A DNA stretch of 47,394 nt from Lachnospiraceae bacterium (GTDB lineage: Bacteria; Bacillota; Clostridia; Lachnospirales; Lachnospiraceae). Positions within the stretch are counted from its first letter, which is position 1. Every line of letters begins with the position of its first letter. Shown piece by piece: positions 42,934 to 47,394 of the stretch. A program made the position numbers and the translations under genes. Under the pieces are notes generated by a model. That model did not search any database, was not told the origin of the DNA, and saw nothing but the letters and a program-made list of their open reading frames with translations. The stretch spans positions 1-47,394 of the forward strand of contig JAGASK010000037.1 of the NCBI GenBank assembly GCA_017621815.1. Reading direction: 5' to 3'.

Positions 42934-42960
42934 GACTATTGAAAAATGTATTATGTGACA
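42934..42960 (-). promoter_or_regulatory. Candidate ECF autoregulatory promoter
   Basis: On the minus strand TGTCAC (42955-42960) is followed 17 bases later by AGTC (42934-42937) in AGTCTAATATA. This resembles the TGAAAC-N16/17-CGTC pattern of Firmicute ECF promoters. It lies about 80 bases upstream of the sigma gene. Confidence 0.5.
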
Positions 42961-43035
42961 AAAATATGTATATTCATTTTTAAAAACTTCTGCTTTCTGT
43001 TTTATCTCTACTATCAATTCAATTTCATGAAAAAG

Positions 43036-43071
43036 GGGGCTGTCGCACTAAGTGATTAGTGCGACAGCCCC
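43036..43071 (-). terminator. Strong intrinsic terminator
   Basis: GGGGCTGTCGCACTA (43036-43050) and TAGTGCGACAGCCCC (43057-43071) form a perfect 15-bp stem with a 6-base loop. On the minus strand CTTTTTC follows. It closes the decayed gene at 43048-43372. Confidence 0.85.
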
Positions 43072-43372
43072 GCCTGGCATCTTATCTTCAATTTCTTCTT
43101 CTGCCTTCACATGGATATCTACCCGATTTTTAACATCGAGTTTATTAACAATCCAGCCTTTTTTTCATACACATTTTGATAAAATCATCTATTCGATTTT
43201 TGTTCCAGCCTGCTGCTGAATCATCAATGGTATTTAATATCTGGTTGATATTGGTGATGGATGCACTTAATTCTTCCGTATGCGCTCCTAATACGCCGCT
43301 GACGCTGACATAATAAGCTGCATCCTCCTTGTAGCTTTCCGCAAGATTTTCCTGTCGTATGACTTCTCTCAC
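43048..43372 (-). pseudogene. Frameshifted gene fragment, possibly chemoreceptor-derived
   Basis: A frame runs from GTG at 43372 with a helical segment (GVLGAHTEELSASITNINQ) reminiscent of a methyl-accepting chemotaxis protein tail, then KNRIDDFIKMCMKK. At a run of seven T (43159-43165 on the plus strand) the frame stops four codons later, but the next frame continues openly as GWIVNKLDVKNRVDIHVKAE and further to a stop in the terminator. Joined, they read as one polypeptide of about 107 residues. There is no proper start, so the fragment is 5'-truncated as well. The chemoreceptor suggestion is weak. Confidence 0.5.
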
Positions 43373-43419
43373 AAATCATACAATATCCCATAAATTTCTC
43401 CTCTATTCTATCCAATTAT

Positions 43420-43540
43420 GTCATTACTGTTTCTATTCGTCTACGGCTTTACCAGCAATATTGCGGAAAGTCCGTAATGCTATCCCTCTCACACCACCGT
43501 ACATGATATTCGGCATACGACGTTAAGAATGGAGAATATT
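43420..43540 (-). mobile_element. Group II intron-like relic
   Basis: On the minus strand this stretch reads CGTCGTATGCCGAATATCAT then GTACGGTGGTGTGAGAGG, which resembles the domain V region and following bases of bacterial group II introns. A nearby reading frame translates to HVRWCERD, a common by-product of such intron ends. The stem is imperfect and no reverse transcriptase is present, so this is at most a remnant. The 287 bases from 43373 to 43659 hold this relic and no gene that I can support. Confidence 0.4.
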
Positions 43541-43659
43541 TTGCGGATTGTATTCGAGAGCATAGCATAGCGTTTTTCGATGTACTTACTATGCTTTTTA
43601 TGGATGAAATCTGCATATTTTCGTTGATTTTATCTGTTCTATTTTTATTTGCATGCTCT

Positions 43660-44493
43660 CTACCCAACTGCCTGACTTGGAAACATTTCATTATATTTTT
43701 CCTCCGAAATAATGGAATACCAAATAATCTCTTTTGTGTTTCCTTCATTATATTGTTCACACCATGCATCATATTCTGCATTATCCATAATCAGGGTCGG
43801 CTCATAATAGTTTTCGGAAATATCATAGTACACAATTCCATCTCCATCCAAATCTTTCTCTTTTGGAAATTTCGGATCCGGATCAATATCTTCTAAAATT
43901 TGGTATTGCCAGGCATCTATATTAGCTATACATTCATACTTATCTACCTGGTCATTATATATTAGTAAAGAATAAGGCCAAAAGTCATATAAACTTGATC
44001 TGCCATGGTTATGAGACGCTTCTTCCTTAATATATCCATTATCGTACACCGTCATCTCCGGCCAACCTGCATATTCAATATATACTTCTTTTGTTTCTCG
44101 ATTATAATCGTATATGTATAATACCATTCCCGCCATGCTACTCGCATTTCCAAAATTAATCATCAATTCGTCTTGGCCATCATCATCAATATCCATTACG
44201 GAATATTTATTATCATAAGGCACACCATCACATTGAACTCCTTCTGTAGCCGGAAATACGTTTGTTTCCAACATTTCCCGGATAAGATTTCTGTACACTT
44301 TATCTTCAATGCTTTGGTAATCCATATCCGGTTCTATACTTTCTTCCACAGATTCTATATCTTCTGCAGTATTCTCTGATTCATTCTCCACCATCGCAGC
44401 TTGCTGTGGTATTTCTACAATATGCGCTTTCGTACCACAGGCTGAAAGTGAGATGCATACCCCTAAAATATAAATAGCTATGTTTCTCTTCAT
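43660..44493 (-). CDS. Lipoprotein with calcium-site-like loops
   Basis: The 277-residue product has a lipoprotein signal peptide with lipobox LSAC (Cys19 lipidated). A Glu-rich linker follows, then a domain with DIDDDGQDELMINFG and, further on, DLDGDGIVYYDI. These DxDxDG loops are typical of calcium-binding VCBS/FG-GAP-type or dockerin-like repeats. The protein would sit on the outer face of the membrane. Similar DxD...E loops occur in the C-terminal domain of the putative anti-sigma partner nearby. The binding partner is unknown. Confidence 0.75.
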   Translation of the reverse strand: MKRNIAIYILGVCISLSACGTKAHIVEIPQQAAMVENESENTAEDIESVEESIEPDMDYQSIEDKVYRNLIREMLETNVFPATEGVQCDGVPYDNKYSVMDIDDDGQDELMINFGNASSMAGMVLYIYDYNRETKEVYIEYAGWPEMTVYDNGYIKEEASHNHGRSSLYDFWPYSLLIYNDQVDKYECIANIDAWQYQILEDIDPDPKFPKEKDLDGDGIVYYDISENYYEPTLIMDNAEYDAWCEQYNEGNTKEIIWYSIISEEKYNEMFPSQAVG

Positions 44494-44604
44494 TTGTTCA
44501 CCCTTTTCATTATATCTTTATTCAAAAATTCCAATCTGCCACGCTGACAAATCGAGTAACATGTGTGCTTTTAAGTGTCTTGATATGCAAAAAACTCAGT
44601 AAAA

Positions 44605-44663
44605 AAGAAGCGCCCTTCTAAGGATAACAAGTTTTATTTTACTTGTCTACCCAGAAGAGCGCT
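44605..44663 (-). terminator. Intrinsic terminator of the 207-residue protein gene
   Basis: AGCGCCCTTCT (44609-44619) pairs with AGAAGAGCGCT (44653-44663) with one G-T pair, and an inner stem ACAAGT/ACTTGT lies at 44627-44646. On the minus strand the hairpin is followed by CTTCTTTTTT. Confidence 0.8.
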
Positions 44664-44686
44664 ATCCCATGAAGACTAACAGAAGC

Positions 44687-45310
44687 TTACTTTACCGGAT
44701 AAAATTTGCCAATGCTTCCATCATACTCAATCGAATGCATGTTTTCTCCCTCACCATATGTTACGGGAAGTGCAACGCTCATAATGTGGCTGATAACAGT
44801 CCCATCATCAACATCCTTACGAAGATAAACATCTACTTTTTCGATTGGTGTCATGTTGGCACTCTGTCCATAAGGAATGCTGATAGCATTAATCGGGTTA
44901 TTGGCAAATGCCCGTCCATTGACAGTTACATCCTGCGCAAGTCCAAAAGTGAGTAATGGGTAATCAGTCATATCATTTTTGATACCATAGGAATTTTCCT
45001 CCAAATCATTGCAGGGAGTCGCAGTACCAAAATAGCCTTTATCGAAGCCATAAACGATTTTTGTTGCAGCTTCTTTATCAGACAGCTTGTTGATAGCCGC
45101 ACCACCCTGAATTTCCGTATCGGATGCATACACGGCATAATTTTCCTGCCACTGGATGGTGTTGTGTGCAAATGGCTTGAAGGTAAGCCATGCAACCTGC
45201 TTGTCCTGATTTCCGGCGGTATGTTTCACAACTACTACCTTTTCACCAGCAGCATAAATCGTTGACAGATCACTTTCCTTAAAATCAATATTCAATTCAT
45301 AATTTGACAT
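44687..45310 (-). CDS. Unrecognised 207-residue beta-rich soluble protein
   Basis: I do not recognise a family. The protein is predicted soluble, with no signal peptide or membrane helix, and alternates hydrophobic and polar residues as in beta sandwiches (KVVVVKHTAGNQ; VAWLTFKPFAHN; ENYAVYASDTEIQGG; KVDVYLRKDVDDG). It begins 62 bases after the cysteine-peptidase-like gene. AGAGG precedes the ATG, and a catabolite-response-like site and a TATAAT lie in the gap. It ends at a strong terminator. A ligand-binding or toxin-like role is possible but speculative. Confidence 0.75.
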   Translation of the reverse strand: MSNYELNIDFKESDLSTIYAAGEKVVVVKHTAGNQDKQVAWLTFKPFAHNTIQWQENYAVYASDTEIQGGAAINKLSDKEAATKIVYGFDKGYFGTATPCNDLEENSYGIKNDMTDYPLLTFGLAQDVTVNGRAFANNPINAISIPYGQSANMTPIEKVDVYLRKDVDDGTVISHIMSVALPVTYGEGENMHSIEYDGSIGKFYPVK

Positions 45311-45339
45311 AATTTTTACCTCTCTTTTTTATTATTTTT

Positions 45340-45353
45340 TATAAGCGCTTACA
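45340..45353. promoter_or_regulatory. Candidate cre (CcpA) site
   Basis: TATAAGCGCTTACA reads TGTAAGCGCTTATA on the minus strand and departs from the cre consensus TGTAANCGNTNACA at one position. It lies just downstream of TATAAT (45357-45362), a repressing location, before the 207-residue gene. Confidence 0.45.
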
Positions 45354-45372
45354 TTTATTATAAGATGATAAT

Positions 45373-46278
45373 TCATTGAAAATCAGGCATCTCATTATTT
45401 TTTTTGAAAAAATTAACGGATTGATTCACCGTATGGAACACATAAGGACATACATTCCACTTATGAATTACCAAAGGTCCTCTTCCCCACTTAGATATAA
45501 CAAATTTTCCATTACAATCATACACAATTCCTGAATGCTCATTATTTGTAGCAGGATAGTAAATCCTTTGAAAATCAGCGGTAGCGCTATTCCCAATAAA
45601 ATGATAGCTTTCATCCATCCAATATGCCGAGGGATCATTCATCCAATAAGTGTTCCGCTTGCTATGCTCATACCAGGCAAAAGAATGACAGTTATATTTC
45701 AGTGTCGGTTCTCCCATGATAACGATTCCCTGATAAGTATCCAGCATGGCTTTGCAAAGCTCCCTTTTCCTATCCTCACTAAAATCCTCCTGACTACTTC
45801 GATCATATACAGGCACATCAGTCTCTCTAGGCGTTTGGACATTTATAAAATTTTCGTTAAATTCATCATTAGCGGGGGCGCACTCTTCCAGGAGACTTCG
45901 CATTATGTTCTTTTTTAAAAAAATTTGCCATGGATCAGAATTGGATAGTTCCTGTCCATAATTATTGAAAAAATTTTGAACAGCCATAGCACTATCATTG
46001 CGATTAAGAAATGCCTGTAAAGTCGGATTATATGTTGCAATATTTCTAATTCCGTCTGCCATGGAAGTATACAGAAAAATATTGATATTAAGCGGATAAT
46101 CCAATACCAACTCCAATAATTCTTCTGTAGGCAATTCTTGTATGATGTAATCCGGCACAGCGCACGCTTCAATTTTATCGGTGAGTGTTTCCAGGTTCTG
46201 CCATCTCATAGATGCTTGATTAACCGGATACAAATATTTGCCCATTTGAGCATTTTTAGTCCATGTTAATTCGTTCAT
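45373..46278 (-). CDS. Papain-like cysteine peptidase/amidase-like protein
   Basis: The 301-residue product has two parts. Residues about 25-120 form a helical domain (NLETLTDKIEACAVPDYIIQ; TEELLELVLDYPL) seen in other uncharacterised Firmicute proteins. The C-terminal part has YNCHSFAW (Cys197), then YWMNDPSAYWMDESY, then EHSGIVYDCNGKFV (His248) and SKWGRGPLVIH, an order resembling the Cys-His layout of NlpC/P60-like and CHAP amidases. No signal peptide is visible, so either it acts inside the cell or leaves by another route. TTGGAGG precedes the ATG. It follows the split sigma genes by 90 bases. Confidence 0.65.
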   Translation of the reverse strand: MNELTWTKNAQMGKYLYPVNQASMRWQNLETLTDKIEACAVPDYIIQELPTEELLELVLDYPLNINIFLYTSMADGIRNIATYNPTLQAFLNRNDSAMAVQNFFNNYGQELSNSDPWQIFLKKNIMRSLLEECAPANDEFNENFINVQTPRETDVPVYDRSSQEDFSEDRKRELCKAMLDTYQGIVIMGEPTLKYNCHSFAWYEHSKRNTYWMNDPSAYWMDESYHFIGNSATADFQRIYYPATNNEHSGIVYDCNGKFVISKWGRGPLVIHKWNVCPYVFHTVNQSVNFFKKNNEMPDFQ

Positions 46279-46368
46279 TTTGATCCTCCAATTATAGTTA
46301 AGTTTTATTAAGGTGAAAACAAATCTCCGGATAATCTGATTTCATAGATCTATATAAAACAGCTTAAG

Positions 46369-46593
46369 CTATGAATTTACCTTTTTATGCAGCAAAATAT
46401 ATTCCTTGTACTGATCCTTAAAATACTTTTCATTAAAACGAAAATTACGAAGACAGACAAAAAGCGCAATTTTGCATTCACTATATAAATCCATATCCAA
46501 GTGACCGTAAACGTAACTGTACTTATACAATAGCCGCTCATATTTTTGATACACAACAAGTAAATTCTCATAAGACATTTTATTTTCTGACAT
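46369..46593 (-). CDS. Small protein resembling sigma region 2 (RsoA-like)
   Basis: The 74-residue product contains YENLLVVYQKYERLLYKY (about residues 8-25) and DMDLYSECKIALFVCLRNF (about 33-51), matching the pattern of sigma-factor region 2.1-2.2, the helices that bind the beta-prime clamp of RNA polymerase. Region 2.3-2.4 is short or lost and there is no region 4. The ATG at 46593 lies 14 bases inside the end of the preceding gene, so the two are coupled. The arrangement recalls RsoA of the SigO-RsoA split sigma of Bacillus subtilis, and the orf7/orf8 pair of Tn916. Confidence 0.6.
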   Translation of the reverse strand: MSENKMSYENLLVVYQKYERLLYKYSYVYGHLDMDLYSECKIALFVCLRNFRFNEKYFKDQYKEYILLHKKVNS

Positions 46594-47002
46594 AACTTGA
46601 AATTTCCTTTCTAAGTGCCTTAAGAGCTGCAATTTTAATATCATAGACAGACTGTGGGCAGATTCCCATACAGAGCGCTATCTGCCGATCAGAATAGCCT
46701 TTTTGGAAAGATAATTTCAAGTATTGCTTTTGGCGTTCTGTCAGATGCGAAATAATATCGTCAAAATAATATTCATAGATATCTTCCTGACCACACTCCT
46801 GAATTCCTTTCTGAAAATCGGTTATGATTTCGGACTGTGTCTGTTTTGCGAAATGAATAATATATTTTTTCCGTGTTTCCTTAAGTGTTTTAGATAAATA
46901 TGCTAAAAACATATGTTCCTTAGCAAGATACAAAAACTCCTTTTCGTTGAGAGAACCTTTTTTTTCAAAATAATATTCTGTCAATGTCTGTTCCTTTTCC
47001 AT
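46580..47002 (-). CDS. Small sigma-70 region 4 protein (SigO/Orf7-like)
   Basis: The 140-residue product ends in a helix-turn-helix of sigma region 4 type: HLTERQKQYLKLSFQKGYSD, then RQIALCMGICPQSVYDIKIA and ALKALRKEI (residues about 86-133). The N-terminal 85 residues are helical, without a recognisable region 2. The ATG at 47002 follows AAAGGGG; a TTG seven codons earlier has no better site. The overlapping downstream gene supplies a region 2-like domain, so the pair may act together as one sigma factor. Likely targets are the genes directly downstream. Confidence 0.72.
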   Translation of the reverse strand: MEKEQTLTEYYFEKKGSLNEKEFLYLAKEHMFLAYLSKTLKETRKKYIIHFAKQTQSEIITDFQKGIQECGQEDIYEYYFDDIISHLTERQKQYLKLSFQKGYSDRQIALCMGICPQSVYDIKIAALKALRKEISSYVRK

Positions 47003-47102
47003 ATTTTTCCCCTTTCTCGACAATTACAGTTTCTATTACTATTTAAGAATAAAATTTTCAAAAAATAAGGTGATATAGAAAAATAGTTTTTAGATTATGC
47101 TG

Positions 47103-47216
47103 TTATACTAAAATTTCAATCAATCTTTTGCTTTCCATACGCTTCAACACTTCACTACATTTTTGTTGTTCTATATCATAAGGCTTTCCTGTCTTGAGCT
47201 TTAACTCCTTTAACAT
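47103..47216 (-). CDS. Small ORF of 37 codons upstream of the split sigma genes
   Basis: An ATG-to-stop frame encodes 37 residues beginning MLKELKLKTGKPYDIEQQKC and ending RLIEILV. It is helical and charged, reads like the C-terminal end of a larger protein, and has no good ribosome binding site; an in-frame stop lies just upstream. It may be a remnant left by insertion of the adjacent element, or a real small gene. Confidence 0.3.
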   Translation of the reverse strand: MLKELKLKTGKPYDIEQQKCSEVLKRMESKRLIEILV

Positions 47217-47260
47217 AAACTATTATTTCAATGTTCATTAAAGTGATTTCCCATGTAAAA

Positions 47261-47325
47261 AAGTGTCTTCGACACTTCAACTCCCCTGCCCCTCAATCTT
47301 GAGGGGATTAGGGATTTCTTTTTTT
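47261..47325 (+). terminator. Hairpins upstream of the IS91-like transposase
   Basis: AAGTGTC-TTC-GACACTT (47261-47277) is followed by CCCCTC-AATCTT-GAGGGG (about 47289-47306) and a run of T (47317 onward). They may block outside transcription into the element or form part of its end structure. Confidence 0.45.
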
Positions 47326-47349
47326 GCTCTTTTCCTTCATAATAGTCTT

Positions 47350-47394
47350 ATGAATGTTTTACAAAAGATTTTTAAAGACCATTTTGAAGAAATT
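47350..47394 (+). CDS. 5' end of an IS91-type transposase (cut by window edge)
   Basis: The last 45 bases encode MNVLQKIFKDHFEEI, open to the edge. This closely resembles the start of IS91-family transposases of Clostridia as I remember them (LQ-x-IF-x-DH-x-E). Such enzymes move by rolling-circle replication. Fifteen residues are too few for certainty. Confidence 0.45.
   Translation, partial: MNVLQKIFKDHFEEI

Noticed and set aside
43224-43415. Minus-strand frame of 63 codons with a ribosome binding site
   Set aside because: It overlaps the decayed fragment in another frame; composition (Cys/Arg/His-rich) looks like a frame shadow, although the GAGGAG before its ATG is good.
43449-43781. Minus-strand frame of 110 codons across the lipoprotein 3' end
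   Set aside because: It overlaps the lipoprotein gene in another frame and ends in the intron-like relic (HVRWCERD), a known type of spurious ORF.
47261-47306. CRISPR repeats from the adjacent short palindromes
   Set aside because: There are only two different hairpins with no repeated unit or spacer pattern. No CRISPR array or cas gene is seen anywhere in the window.
1-47394. tRNA, rRNA, tmRNA or SRP RNA genes
   Set aside because: I found no tRNA-like TTCGANTC arm with paired acceptor ends and no conserved rRNA segments by eye. A tRNAscan or Infernal run would be decisive.

Overview
The window looks like one draft-genome contig from a low-to-mid GC anaerobic Firmicute, most likely a gut Lachnospiraceae. 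This rests on gene content (DUF4474, DUF1015, short ProB, KtrAB-type K+ uptake, a PAS-rich hybrid kinase, CobN with ChlI/ChlD-like subunits), strong AAGGAGG ribosome binding sites and many intrinsic terminators. No rRNA, tRNA or CRISPR array is visible. Both edges look like insertion-sequence material (IS21-type end repeats at 80-135, the first codons of an IS91-type transposase at 47350-47394), which is where such contigs commonly break.

Layout. 0.2-7 kb: a minus-strand run putP / DMT exporter / small membrane protein, a DUF1015 gene with a near-consensus promoter, then proB and an ASKHA-type corrinoid-protein activator. 7-12 kb: an RNA methyltransferase-like gene, the potassium uptake pair ktrB-ktrA with a DUF2752 gene, and trpS. 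12-16 kb: a two-component system and an unusual coiled-coil protein. 16-20 kb: a GPH-family sugar transporter with an aminotransferase, divergent from a KDG-kinase-like gene. 20-29 kb: a membrane protein, the DNA repair gene tag, a BlaR1/BlaI-type sensor-repressor pair with a perfect palindromic operator, and a 1191-residue hybrid histidine kinase. 28.8-33.5 kb: DUF4474 and phosphoesterase genes, a YetF-like protein, and an AraC regulator divergent from a beta-helix carbohydrate-active protein. 33.7-40.5 kb: a metal-chelatase operon (cobN, chlI-like AAA+, chlD-like VWA, then an unrecognised 426-residue protein) behind a cobalamin-riboswitch-like leader.

40.5-47.4 kb is more AT-rich and accessory in character. 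It holds an ECF sigma factor with a membrane partner that contains a tandem duplication, a decayed gene fragment beside a group II intron-like relic, a lipoprotein, and a cassette at the contig end. The cassette has two tiny overlapping genes that look like a split sigma factor (one carrying region 4, the other region 2), followed by a cysteine-amidase-like protein and an unrecognised soluble protein with a strong terminator. This split-sigma cassette is the most promising candidate for a little-described system here.

Other structural signals are a pair of tandem RNA hairpins with compensatory changes downstream of tag, a 26-nt element shared between the cobN leader and the DUF1015/proB intergenic region, and several perfect inverted repeats that fit operators. 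All functional calls are from reading the sequence; no database search was run.
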